Source: JAJYVT01 sp035534455 (lineage in GTDB: Bacteria; Actinomycetota; Acidimicrobiia; Acidimicrobiales; RAAP-2). From it: a stretch of DNA of 30,922 bases. Positions within the stretch are counted from its first letter, which is position 1. Each line of letters starts with the position of its first letter. The notes beneath the pieces were generated by a model. The model saw nothing but the letters and a program-made list of their open reading frames with translations. It was not told the DNA's origin and did not search any database. Shown here piece after piece: positions 7,643 to 15,451 of this stretch. The position numbers and the translations under genes were made by a program. The stretch covers positions 1 to 30,922 of the forward strand of contig DATLRV010000043.1 of assembly GCA_035534455.1 (NCBI GenBank), read 5' to 3'.

Positions 7643-8968
7643 ATGACAGGTCGCTCAGTGGTCCGGCGCACTTCTGTGAGGACGTTCCGGTCGGCACTCA
7701 GCATCTCGTTCGCCGCAGCACTTCTGTGCGGCGTCGTGGGCGGGGTCGCCGGCGCCGCCGCGCGTTCGTCGGCCAAGTCGGCGCTGTCGATCGCCTCGGT
7801 CCAGACATTCAGTGGCGCCACATCGAGCTTCGGGCCGGAGCAGAACGCCGGCTGCCTCACCGCCGAGGCGATCATCAATAGCCACGGTGGGGTCATGGGC
7901 CACCACATGCGATGCGTGCCGGTCGACACGCGATCGGACGTCGTCGACTCGGTTCCGGCGGTACAGAAGGTCATCTCGACGACCAAGAACCTCGTGGGCG
8001 CCGTAGGACCCAGCTCGACGACGGCCTCTGCCGACGTCCCCCTCCTCAATGCCGCCCACATCCCGATGTTCGCCGACACCGGGCAGACAGAGTTCACAAA
8101 GAAGTTCTTCAAGTACTTCTACCGCATCATCGCTGCCGACGACTCCGTAGGGCTCGCCTACGTCATCTGGGCGAAGGAGCAAGGCTTCAAACGGATCGGG
8201 CTCGTGTACGTCAACAACAGCTCGAACCAGGGCGCCGTGCCCGGCGTCAAAGCTGCCGCGAAAGCCCTGCATGTCACGCTCGCAGTCGACCAGGCGGTCG
8301 CCCCGGACCAGACATCGTACAACAGTGAGGTCCTCGCCCTCCAGAGTTCCAGAGCCCAGGTCATCGTCGGGACAATGGACCCCCAGACGGCGGCGACGTA
8401 CCTGACCGACCTGAAGAACCTCACGGGCAGCCTCCTCCCGTACTACAGCGAGCACTCCGCCGCCGAACCCGTCTTCAAGGGGGCTCTCGAAGGCGCGATC
8501 GGCACGACAGCGTTCGTCAAGTACTACCGCAGCATCCACCCCGCGTCGGTTGTAGGTGGCGCCGCGTTCTCCCTCTACAAGAAGACCGTGCTCGGGTTGA
8601 ACATCCCCGATCCGAAGCAGTGGATCAACGACCCGTACGCTCAGGGCCCCTACGACGCGGTGAATTACATGGCCCTCGCCATGCTCGAAGCGCACAGCAT
8701 CACACCCACCAAGTACGCGCCGTTCATCGTCTCGGTCGCGAATCCGGGCAACGGAAAGAAGGTGGTGCACACGTTCCCGCAGGGAGCCGCCGCTATCGCG
8801 GCCGGCCACAAGATCAGGTATGTGGGCATCTACCAGGGAGTTGTCCTGAACCGGTTCCACGACTCGACGGGCGGATTCGCAGTGACGAAGTTGGCACCTC
8901 CGGCGACCACATCTCCGATCGGGGCCGTCAGTTCTGCGAAGGTCGCGAGTGTGTCCAGCAAGCACTGA
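7643..8968 (+). CDS. LIV/HAAT ABC importer, extracellular substrate-binding protein
   Basis: Captures the substrate outside the cell and delivers it to the permeases encoded just downstream. The 441-residue protein has an N-terminal signal with basic residues (VVRRTSVRTFRS), a hydrophobic core (FAAALLCGVVGG) and a likely cleavage near GAAARS. The mature part matches the Peripla_BP_6 fold: IASVQTFSGATSSFGPEQNAG at the start, then INSHGGVMGH, VGAVGPSSTT and YVNNSSNQGA. The Cys in ALLCG is not in a good lipobox, so lipid anchoring is doubtful. ATG 7643 follows a G-run; ATG 7583 would put a polar stretch before the signal. Relatives bind branched amino acids, amides, urea or aromatic acids. The ligand is unknown. 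Confidence 0.9.
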   Translation: MTGRSVVRRTSVRTFRSALSISFAAALLCGVVGGVAGAAARSSAKSALSIASVQTFSGATSSFGPEQNAGCLTAEAIINSHGGVMGHHMRCVPVDTRSDVVDSVPAVQKVISTTKNLVGAVGPSSTTASADVPLLNAAHIPMFADTGQTEFTKKFFKYFYRIIAADDSVGLAYVIWAKEQGFKRIGLVYVNNSSNQGAVPGVKAAAKALHVTLAVDQAVAPDQTSYNSEVLALQSSRAQVIVGTMDPQTAATYLTDLKNLTGSLLPYYSEHSAAEPVFKGALEGAIGTTAFVKYYRSIHPASVVGGAAFSLYKKTVLGLNIPDPKQWINDPYAQGPYDAVNYMALAMLEAHSITPTKYAPFIVSVANPGNGKKVVHTFPQGAAAIAAGHKIRYVGIYQGVVLNRFHDSTGGFAVTKLAPPATTSPIGAVSSAKVASVSSKH

Positions 8969-9066
8969 CACGTGCGGCCGGCGTACGAGCACGAAAGACG
9001 ATGCACGGGGTGCTGGCCGCTGCGATGGTCGATGCAAACCGTTGAGCGAGGGAGCGAATTAGGTTC

Positions 9067-9960
9067 GTGAACGGAAGCGCCATTGTCGCTGCGCTGGGTT
9101 TCGGAATAGTGACCGCCTCGATCCTTTCGCTCGGTGCGGTGGGCTTCACCCTGCAGTACGGAATGAGCAACGTCTTCAACCTTGCTTTCGCAGGGGTGAT
9201 GGCCGGCGCCGAGTACGTGGCCCTTGCGATCAACCGTTCCGGCGTCAACATCTGGATCTGCATGGCGCTCGCCGCGCTGTTCGGCGGGTTCGCGTCGCTC
9301 GTACTGAACAAGTTCGTCTACATGCCGTTCATTCGGCGCGGCGTCAAGGCTTTTGGCATGGTGATCATCACGCTGTCCGTGTGGACGGTCATCCAGTACG
9401 TGATCCTCGCGATCGTCGGTTCGACAGCGTCGTCCTTCCGAGTGTCGGGGAGCCATCTCTACGTCGTCGGGGCGATCAGGCTGAACGGCACCCAGCTCAT
9501 CGTCATCGCAATCGCCGTCGTCCTCCTGCTCCTCCTCGAGGCCTTCCTGCGGATGACGCTCTGGGGCAAGGCGGTCCGAGGGGCCGCCGCGAACGCACCC
9601 CTCGCGCGTACCTCGGGCATCAACGTCGCGAGGGTCATGGATGTCACGTGGTTCATCTCAGGGGTGTTCGCAGGAGTCGCGGGTGTCGCGCTGGCGATGA
9701 ACGTGGTCAGTTTCACGTACACGACGGCCGGAGGCTTCCTGGTGGTCCTCGTTGCCGCGGCGATCCTCGGTGGCGTCGGGAGGCCGAGTGGCGCGATGTT
9801 CGGGGCGCTCATCGTCGGTCTCGCGACCGAGGTGAGTGCGGCGATCTTCAATCCTGCATACAAGGACGTCACTGCCTTTGTGCTGCTTGCCATCGTCCTG
9901 GTGGCGAAGCCTGCGGGGCTGTTCCCCGAGGCGGTGCAGCGCAAGGAGGTCGTCCTGTGA
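9067..9960 (+). CDS. LIV/HAAT ABC importer permease, LivH-like
   Basis: A 297-residue membrane protein with about eight hydrophobic segments, the first permease of the importer. Family features include LQYGMSNVFNLAFAGVMAGAEY near the N-terminus (the LivH NxxxG-type region) and, in the C-terminal half, RTSGINVARVMDVTWFISGVFAGVAGV, the loop that contacts the ATPase. GTG 9067 lies 98 bp after the binding protein and has only a weak ribosome site (TTAGG). The last bases overlap the LivM-like start (GTGA, 9957-9960), and AAGGAGG inside its 3' end serves the next gene. Normal family length. Confidence 0.92.
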   Translation: MNGSAIVAALGFGIVTASILSLGAVGFTLQYGMSNVFNLAFAGVMAGAEYVALAINRSGVNIWICMALAALFGGFASLVLNKFVYMPFIRRGVKAFGMVIITLSVWTVIQYVILAIVGSTASSFRVSGSHLYVVGAIRLNGTQLIVIAIAVVLLLLLEAFLRMTLWGKAVRGAAANAPLARTSGINVARVMDVTWFISGVFAGVAGVALAMNVVSFTYTTAGGFLVVLVAAAILGGVGRPSGAMFGALIVGLATEVSAAIFNPAYKDVTAFVLLAIVLVAKPAGLFPEAVQRKEVVL

Positions 9961-10997
9961 GCAATCCGATCATCTACTACGTCACCCTGCTCGCGGTGTA
10001 CGGCGCGGTGTACGCGATGGCGTGCGCCGGGTTGAGCCTCGAATTCGGCGTCACGGGAGTCATCAATTTCGGGTACATCATCTTCCAGGCGGCGGGGGCG
10101 TACACGGCCGCCGTCCTGACGCTCGGACCGTCCTCCTCGTCCGACTTCCAGCACTACATCGGCGGGGCCCGCTGGCCCTTCCCCCTGCCGCTCATCGCCG
10201 CGGCGGTCGTCGGCGCGGCCCTCTCCGCCGGGGTCGCCGTGCTCGGCATCAGGCGCCTACGGAGCGATTACCTCGCCATCGTCCTCTTGGTCGCGTCCTT
10301 GATCGCGACGACCGTCGCGACGAATGCGACACGCCTCGTCGGCGGGGCCGCAGGGCTCGCGCTCGTGCCGCACCCGTTGGTGTCCCTGTTCAACAACAAC
10401 GCCCAGGGCGTCGGCTACAACGTGGCCTTCGCCGTCGGCGCCGCGGTGCTCGCGGCGCTGTGCCTGCTGATCGTCCACAGGATCACGGAGTCGCCGTACG
10501 GCCGGCGTCTTCGCGCATTGCGTGAGAACGAGCTGGCAGCGGAGGCGCAGGGCATCTCCACCTTCCGGATGCACCTCGTGGTCGTCATGGTCGGCGGTGC
10601 GATGGCAGGTCTCAGCGGAGGGATCCTCGTCCAGTACATCAGTGCGTGGGCTCCGTCGGGCTGGTTCTACCCCGAGACGTTCGTCTTCTTCACGGCGCTG
10701 ATCGTCGGAGGTATGGCCAACAACTGGGGAGCCCTTCTTGGCGCCATCCTGGTGCCGCTCGGCATCGGCGAAGGGGTCCGGTACCTCCCGACGATCGGGT
10801 CGGCCACACTGACGACCGCTCTCCAGTGGATCGTCATCGGCTTGCTCCCGCTCGTGATCTTCTGGTTCCGCCCTCAGGGGATCATTCCTGAGCGCCGTCG
10901 CCGGTTCGCCGGAGCCCCCCGCGCCGGCACGCCGGTGGTCGACAGGTCGCTCGTGAACGGTGCCGAGCTCACGGCCTCATCGAGAGGCAGATCGTGA
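9957..10997 (+). CDS. LIV/HAAT ABC importer permease, LivM-like
   Basis: A 346-residue membrane protein with about 8-10 hydrophobic segments, partner of the LivH-like permease. Typical LivM signatures are GLSLEFGVTGVINFGYIIFQAAGAY, the LRSDYLAIVLL segment, the cytoplasmic loop ESPYGRRLRALRENELAAEAQG, and the end WFRPQGIIPERR. GTG 9957 overlaps the previous stop by 4 nt and is preceded by AAGGAGG (9943-9949) at 7-nt spacing. The open frame extends further upstream, but only inside livH. Its stop overlaps the next start (GTGA, 10994-10997). Confidence 0.92.
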   Translation: MSNPIIYYVTLLAVYGAVYAMACAGLSLEFGVTGVINFGYIIFQAAGAYTAAVLTLGPSSSSDFQHYIGGARWPFPLPLIAAAVVGAALSAGVAVLGIRRLRSDYLAIVLLVASLIATTVATNATRLVGGAAGLALVPHPLVSLFNNNAQGVGYNVAFAVGAAVLAALCLLIVHRITESPYGRRLRALRENELAAEAQGISTFRMHLVVVMVGGAMAGLSGGILVQYISAWAPSGWFYPETFVFFTALIVGGMANNWGALLGAILVPLGIGEGVRYLPTIGSATLTTALQWIVIGLLPLVIFWFRPQGIIPERRRRFAGAPRAGTPVVDRSLVNGAELTASSRGRS

Positions 10998-11749
10998 CCC
11001 TCCTGGAGTGCCGCCAGGTGCGCAAGGCGTACGGCGGCCTGGTCGCGGTCGACGACGTCGACCTTCGAATCAGGGCAGGCGAGATCCTTGGTGTCCTCGG
11101 TCCCAATGGTGCGGGAAAGTCGACCCTGCTCAACATCGTCGCCGGGTCCGTCCGCCCGACAGCGGGGCAGGTGCTGATCGACGGAGTGGACTGCACCGGA
11201 CTCCAGCCCCACAGGGTCGCCGACCGCGGGGTGAGACGCACGTTCCAGGTCGCCGCGGTGTACCCCCGCCTGACCGTGATGGAGAACCTGCTCGTCGGAT
11301 TGCCGGCCCGCCGAGGCGAATCGCTGCTGTCGGTGGTCGGTTCCGGACGCCGCTGGCGATCCCAGGAACCAGCGGACCTCCGGAATGCCAGGCTGCTGCT
11401 CGCCAAATTCGGACTCGGGCAGAAGGAGGACCTCTACGGCGAGGAGCTCAGCGGAGGGGAGCGCCGCCTCGTCGAGATCATGCGCGCGACGATGGCCCCC
11501 CTGCGGCTGCTCCTGCTCGACGAACCGATGGCGGGCGTCAATCCCCGGATGATGGGAGTGATCGAGGACTACATCGCAGAGCTCGCGTCGCGCGGCATCG
11601 GCATCATGATGATCGAGCATCGCATGGAGTCCGTCGACAGGATCTGTCACTCCGTGACGGTCATGGCGCAGGGAGCGGTCATCGCCTCGGGCAAGTTCGA
11701 GGACGTGAGACGTGCTGACGCGGTCGTGGGAGCCTACATTGCCGGCTGA
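10994..11749 (+). CDS. LIV/HAAT ABC importer ATPase, LivG-like
   Basis: A 251-residue cytoplasmic ATPase that powers the importer. In order: Walker A GPNGAGKST, Q-loop region RRTFQVAAVYPRLTVMENLLVG, signature LSGGERR, Walker B LLLLDEPMAGVNP, and H-loop MIEHRM. The P-R-M-M after the D-loop and the total length fit LivG. It starts with GTG in a 4-nt overlap with the permease stop, implying coupled translation. Its 3' end overlaps the LivF-like reading frame. Confidence 0.93.
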   Translation: MTLLECRQVRKAYGGLVAVDDVDLRIRAGEILGVLGPNGAGKSTLLNIVAGSVRPTAGQVLIDGVDCTGLQPHRVADRGVRRTFQVAAVYPRLTVMENLLVGLPARRGESLLSVVGSGRRWRSQEPADLRNARLLLAKFGLGQKEDLYGEELSGGERRLVEIMRATMAPLRLLLLDEPMAGVNPRMMGVIEDYIAELASRGIGIMMIEHRMESVDRICHSVTVMAQGAVIASGKFEDVRRADAVVGAYIAG

Positions 11750-12515
11750 CCTTCGAGTCCAAGAAGACGTACGTCTGCAAGTGGCCGATCTCGTGACCGG
11801 ATACGGGTCGTTGCCGATCGTCCGGGGGGTCTCTCTGCGCGTACGCGCCGGAGAGGTCGTCGTCCTGCTCGGAGCCAACGGATCGGGAAAGAGCACCCTG
11901 TTGAAGGGCGTCGCCGGGCTCTTGACGTGTCAGGCGGGAAGCGTCGCGCTCTTGGGCAACGACGTGACCGGTCTCACGGCCAACCGGCTCGCGTCCCTCG
12001 GCATGGGCTACGTGCCACAGGGCGACGACACGTTCGCGAGCTTGACGGTCCGCGAGAACCTCGAGCTCGGCGGGTACCTGCTCGGTCGGCGGGGCGTCGG
12101 CCCACGGGTGCACGAGCTCTTGGCGGACGTGCCGATCATCGGTCGACTGAAAGATCGGGTCGTTGCGACGTTGAGCGGCGGTGAGCGGAAGCTCGTCGCC
12201 ATCGGAAGAGCACTGATGCTCCGGCCGAAGGTGCTGCTGCTGGACGAACCCACCGCCAGCCTGACGCCGGAGATGTCCGAGCTGATTCTCGATCGCTTCG
12301 TGAGGCAGGTCGCCGATCAGGGGACCGCCGTGCTGCTCGTCGAGCAGAAGGCCATGGAGGCGCTGGCGGTGGGCGACACCGCCCACGTCCTCGTCGACGG
12401 ACAGATCTTCGTCACGGACACGCCCTCGGCCCTCGCAGACAGGAGCCGTCTCGCCTCGGCGTTCTTCGGGGTCGACCCGCGCGCCGAGCCGCAGGAAGTG
12501 GCAGGCCGTGACTAG
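11712..12515 (+). CDS. LIV/HAAT ABC importer ATPase, LivF-like
   Basis: The second ATPase of the importer. Walker A is GANGSGKST, then YVPQGDDTFASLTVRENLELGGY (LivF-type Q-loop), signature LSGGERK, Walker B LLLDEPTASLTP, and LLVEQKAMEAL at the H-loop, where Gln replaces His as usual for LivF. The start is uncertain. GTG 11712 (267 aa) overlaps livG by 38 nt. TTG 11739, with GGAG 7 nt upstream, or GTG 11781, just before the conserved domain, are alternatives. It completes the five-gene importer; a hairpin follows at 12560-12581. Confidence 0.9.
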   Translation: MLTRSWEPTLPADLRVQEDVRLQVADLVTGYGSLPIVRGVSLRVRAGEVVVLLGANGSGKSTLLKGVAGLLTCQAGSVALLGNDVTGLTANRLASLGMGYVPQGDDTFASLTVRENLELGGYLLGRRGVGPRVHELLADVPIIGRLKDRVVATLSGGERKLVAIGRALMLRPKVLLLDEPTASLTPEMSELILDRFVRQVADQGTAVLLVEQKAMEALAVGDTAHVLVDGQIFVTDTPSALADRSRLASAFFGVDPRAEPQEVAGRD

Positions 12516-12559
12516 CTGATCCCGTTTCGCCGTCCACAGCACCAGTTGCCCGTTACCAA

Positions 12560-12581
12560 GCCGGTCGGCATTGCGACCGGC
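12560..12581 (+). terminator. 8-bp perfect hairpin between importer and cyclase genes
   Basis: GCCGGTCG (12560-12567) pairs with CGACCGGC (12574-12581) across a 6-nt loop, 5 nt before the AAAGGAG site of the next gene. It may end or attenuate importer transcription, or sit at the cyclase leader; no T-run follows. Its CGGTCG/CGACCG arms are the same hexamers as the dyads at 7464-7507, so it could also be a regulator site. Confidence 0.45.
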
Positions 12582-12597
12582 CAGACAAAGGAGAGCC

Positions 12598-13428
12598 ATG
12601 CGACTTGTCGACCTCACCCACCCCTGGAACATGCACACGCCAGGCTGGGTCGGATATCCAGGGGCCAGGATCTTCTACACCCAGACGCTGCAGACCAACC
12701 GCGTCGTGTCGCAGCGGATCGAGACCTCGCTCCACACCGGTACGCACCTCGACGGGCCGATGCACATGGCCGACGGAGGCTTGGACATGGCGTCGCTGCC
12801 TCTCGAGAAGCTCGTCCATGAGGGAGTCGTCGTCGACGTGTCCGACGTCTGCGGTGACTGGGACATCATCAAGCCGGAGCACATCACCTCGAAGGTCGAG
12901 GTGAAGCGTGGGGACATCATCATCGTGCACACCGGCTTCCACCGGTACTACCAAGGGGCCTCCGAGCAGGACCTCGTCCGCTACTTCTGCATGCATCCGG
13001 GGGGCGGCGTGGAGCTCGCCAAGTGGATGCTCGACATGGAGATCCGGTGGTGGGGCATCGACGCCGGCTCCGGGGACCACCCGATGAACACGACGATCCG
13101 ACACATGCGACCCGACATCACCAAGAGGTTCGAGCAGAAGGTCGGGATGAGTGCGCTCGAGTACTTCGGCGAGTACACCTACACGCACCACATGAGTGGC
13201 AGAGAGATCACCGAAGACCTCTTCCCGATGCACTACCTGGCCTTCCCTGGTGGCTGTATCCATGCGGAGAACGTCGGTGGGGACATCGACAAGGTCCTGA
13301 ACACCCGCTGCGTCATCGGGGCGTTCCCATGGAAGTTCGAGGGCGGCGAGGCGTGCCCCTGTCGGATCATCGCGTTCCTCGACGTTCCGTCGAATGACGT
13401 GAGGGAGGTCGTGGGCGAGCTCGAGTAG
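12598..13428 (+). CDS. cyclase family protein (kynurenine formamidase / isatin hydrolase-like metal hydrolase)
   Basis: A 276-residue metal-dependent hydrolase. The family motif HxGTHxDxPxH is intact: His46, His50, Asp52 and His56 in HTGTHLDGPMHM. A WGIDAGSGDHP segment follows near residue 155. Members hydrolyse N-formyl groups (KynB) or open lactams such as isatin. The protein is longer than KynB (about 210 residues) and closer in size to isatin hydrolases. ATG 12598 has AAAGGAG (12587-12593) upstream; an in-frame upstream start at 12571 lacks support. It lies 82 bp after the importer and before the coxG remnant. Ring opening of an imported or oxidised N-heterocycle is an inference from context. 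Confidence 0.85.
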   Translation: MRLVDLTHPWNMHTPGWVGYPGARIFYTQTLQTNRVVSQRIETSLHTGTHLDGPMHMADGGLDMASLPLEKLVHEGVVVDVSDVCGDWDIIKPEHITSKVEVKRGDIIIVHTGFHRYYQGASEQDLVRYFCMHPGGGVELAKWMLDMEIRWWGIDAGSGDHPMNTTIRHMRPDITKRFEQKVGMSALEYFGEYTYTHHMSGREITEDLFPMHYLAFPGGCIHAENVGGDIDKVLNTRCVIGAFPWKFEGGEACPCRIIAFLDVPSNDVREVVGELE

Positions 13429-13474
13429 CGCCGCACGTCACCTCGTCACACCCCGACCACAACGGAGTCCTTCA

Positions 13475-13603
13475 TTGCACTTCGAACATTCCCTTCCAGC
13501 GTTTCCGGTATCGACGACCCCGGAGAAGGCCTATGCCTTTCTGCTCGACGTCCCGAAGGTCGCGGGCTGCGTGCCGCGGGCCGAACTGACCGAAGAGGAC
13601 TGA
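13475..13603 (+). pseudogene. coxG-like (SRPBCC, CO-dehydrogenase subunit G) remnant, 42 residues
   Basis: Reading from TTG 13475 (GGAG at 13464-13467, 7 nt upstream) gives MHFEHSLPAFPVS, then TPEKAYAFLLDVPKVAGCVP and RAELTEED, then TGA. This matches the N-terminus of CoxG proteins, in which an xFEHxF strand is followed by a ...FLLDPERVAxCxPGAELTE-type helix. Intact members are about 150-220 residues, so three quarters or more is missing. The near-invariant CxPGA is CVPRA here. The stop lies in an 11-bp tandem duplication (13593-13614), and the following frame is already the CMD gene. CoxG anchors or helps mature molybdenum hydroxylases, which are encoded downstream. A functional mini-protein is unlikely but not excluded. 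Confidence 0.75.
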
Positions 13604-13614
13604 AAGAGGACTGA
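13593..13614 (+). repeat. 11-bp perfect tandem duplication at the coxG break
   Basis: AAGAGGACTGA occurs at 13593-13603 and again at 13604-13614. The first copy supplies the stop of the coxG remnant, the second a GAGG ribosome site for the next gene. It looks like a junction scar or slippage product. Confidence 0.9.
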
Positions 13615-13616
13615 AC

Positions 13617-14093
13617 GTGGCCGAACGAGAAGGGGTTGACGTGGCGATCGACTACCGTAGAACGAAGCCAGAGCTGTTCGAAGCGATGCACAGGTTCCAG
13701 GCGGCAGTAGATGCCGCCCAGCTGGACCCTCGGCTGGTGGAGATGGGTCGCCTCCGGGCGTCACAGATCAACGGCTGCTCGTTCTGTGTCAACCTCCACT
13801 CGTCTGCGGCGCGAGCCGCGGGCGAGTCCGACGAGCGCCTGCACATGGTCTCGGCATGGAGGAACGCAGACAGCTTCAGCCCACGCGAGCGGGCGATGCT
13901 TCGGTGGTTCGAGGCAGTCACGCTGATCGATGAGGAGCCGGTCGACGGTGCGCTCGCCGAATTGGCGGAGCACTTCAGCATCGACGATGTTGTGGCGCTG
14001 ACGTGGGCGGCCGCAGCAATCAATGCATGGAACCGCGTGTCGGTGGCCCTCGGCCACCGTGGAGGACCGGCGTACCAGGAGGAGATGCCATGA
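13617..14093 (+). CDS. CMD/AhpD-like family protein with CxxC
   Basis: A 158-residue helical protein with the AhpD-like motif Cys54-Ser-Phe-Cys57 followed by VNLHS (CSFCVNLHS), the commonest form of the family, suggesting a peroxidase/disulfide reductase-type activity. FSPRERAMLRWFEAVTLI and FSIDDVVALTWAAAAINAWNR are the two C-terminal family helices. GTG 13617 follows the GAGG of the duplication; an alternative GTG 13641 has AAGGGG upstream and would drop 8 residues. The stop overlaps the hydantoinase start (ATGA). It may protect against or assist an oxidised intermediate of the pathway, which is inference. Confidence 0.87.
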   Translation: MAEREGVDVAIDYRRTKPELFEAMHRFQAAVDAAQLDPRLVEMGRLRASQINGCSFCVNLHSSAARAAGESDERLHMVSAWRNADSFSPRERAMLRWFEAVTLIDEEPVDGALAELAEHFSIDDVVALTWAAAAINAWNRVSVALGHRGGPAYQEEMP

Positions 14094-15451
14094 GTGAGAA
14101 GCGATTCGACTCGGCCGTGATCGGGGGACTCGTCGTCGACTCGAGCCGGGTCGAGCGGCTGGACATCGGCGTCGTCGACGGGCGGATCGCCGAACGGAGC
14201 GCCGCCATCGACCCCGCGGAGGTCACGCGGGTCATCGATGCTGCGGGGAAGTACGTGCTGCCGGGAGCGATCGACGCGCACTTCCACCCGCAGTATGGGG
14301 ACAACCTCGAGAAGGGCTCGGTTGCCGCTGCGCACGGCGGCATCACCTCCATCGTCGCGTTCGCCTACGGCTACAAGGGACTCGAGCTCGGGCAGACCGT
14401 CGACGAGTTCGTCGCCGGCGACGGCTCCAGGTCGCTCCTCGACTACGCCCTCCACCTCGGTGTGGTCAATCCTTCCGAGACCCTCGAGCAGATCCCCGAC
14501 GCGGCCAAGCGCGGCGTGCGCTCCTTCAAGTTCTTCTTCGCATACCGCAAGCGCGGCATGATGATCGAGGACGATCAGTTCATGCGCGCCCTCGAGCTCG
14601 TCGCCGAGATCGAGGGTCTGACCATGGTCCACGCCGAGAACGGCCTTGCCATCGACCACCTGGCCACCAAGTTCGCCGCGGAAGGAAAGACCAGCATCGA
14701 ATGGTTCGAGAAGAGCCGGCCCAAGCGCTTCGAGATCGAAGCGGTCTTCCGGGCCATTCAGCTCTCGGCCGAGGTGGGCTGCCCGCTCTACCTCGTCCAC
14801 CAGTCGACGGGCGAGGGGGCGCGCCTCATCAGCGAAGCCAGGGCGAAGGGTCAGTTCGTGATCGGCGAGACCTGCCCCCAGTACCTCTTGTGGACCAACG
14901 ACGACCTTCTGGAGTACGGCCCGGTCGCCATCCTGGCTCCGCCCTATCGGACCAAGGACGACCAGGAGATGCTCTGGACCGAGCTCGCGGGCGGCGGCAT
15001 GTCCGTCGTGGGAAGCGATCACGCGCCCCACGACAAGCGTGAGCTCGACGACGTGTTCGCCGTTCCCGTCGGGACGGCGCAGATCGAGACCATGCTCCCG
15101 TTGATCTTCGACCGCGGCGTGAACCACGGAAGGATCTCGGTGCAGCGACTGGTCGCGGTCCTTTCCGAGAACCCGGCGCGTGCGTTCGGGATCTTCCCTC
15201 GAAAGGGAAGCCTCCAGGTCGGCGCGGACGCCGACGTCGTGGTCGTGGACCCCTCGGCGCCGGTGGAGATCCGTGCCGAGAACCTGCACAGCTCGATGAA
15301 GTACCCCAACATCTACGAAGGGTGGACCTCACTCGGAAAGCCCGTCTACTCGATGCAGCGGGGTCACGACCTCCTGGTGGACGGGAAGGTCGACGTCGAC
15401 CACGGGACCGGCCAATTCCTCGAGTCCGGCCCCCCTCTCGACGCGGTATGA
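14090..15451 (+). CDS. hydantoinase / dihydropyrimidinase family cyclic amidohydrolase
   Basis: Opens a cyclic amide, such as a hydantoin, dihydropyrimidine or related lactam, using a binuclear metal centre. In 453 residues the metal ligands are present: His64 and His66 (DAHFH), Lys147 in SFKFFFAY (carboxylated in the family), His181 in MVHAENG, His237 in YLVHQST, and Asp310 in GSDHAPH. The overall pattern is closest to D-hydantoinase/dihydropyrimidinase rather than allantoinase. GSDHAPH is dihydroorotase-like, and the usual VHLS/VHVT is VHQS, so specificity may differ. ATG 14090 follows AGGAGGAG and overlaps the CMD stop by 4 nt; its own stop overlaps the GntR start. The open frame upstream runs into the CMD gene. 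Confidence 0.9.
   Translation: MSEKRFDSAVIGGLVVDSSRVERLDIGVVDGRIAERSAAIDPAEVTRVIDAAGKYVLPGAIDAHFHPQYGDNLEKGSVAAAHGGITSIVAFAYGYKGLELGQTVDEFVAGDGSRSLLDYALHLGVVNPSETLEQIPDAAKRGVRSFKFFFAYRKRGMMIEDDQFMRALELVAEIEGLTMVHAENGLAIDHLATKFAAEGKTSIEWFEKSRPKRFEIEAVFRAIQLSAEVGCPLYLVHQSTGEGARLISEARAKGQFVIGETCPQYLLWTNDDLLEYGPVAILAPPYRTKDDQEMLWTELAGGGMSVVGSDHAPHDKRELDDVFAVPVGTAQIETMLPLIFDRGVNHGRISVQRLVAVLSENPARAFGIFPRKGSLQVGADADVVVVDPSAPVEIRAENLHSSMKYPNIYEGWTSLGKPVYSMQRGHDLLVDGKVDVDHGTGQFLESGPPLDAV

Noticed and set aside
9001..9045. 14-codon frame (MHGVLAAAMVDANR) between binding protein and permease
   Set aside because: It has no ribosome site and no recognisable leader-peptide feature.
9381..9956. Upstream extension of the LivM-like frame
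   Set aside because: The extension overlaps the LivH-like gene and encodes Arg/Gly-rich sequence; GTG 9957 has a perfect ribosome site and a 4-nt overlap.
14090..15451. Allantoinase or dihydroorotase
   Set aside because: The SFKFFFAYR and MVHAENG contexts and length fit hydantoinase/dihydropyrimidinase better, despite the SDHAPH motif.
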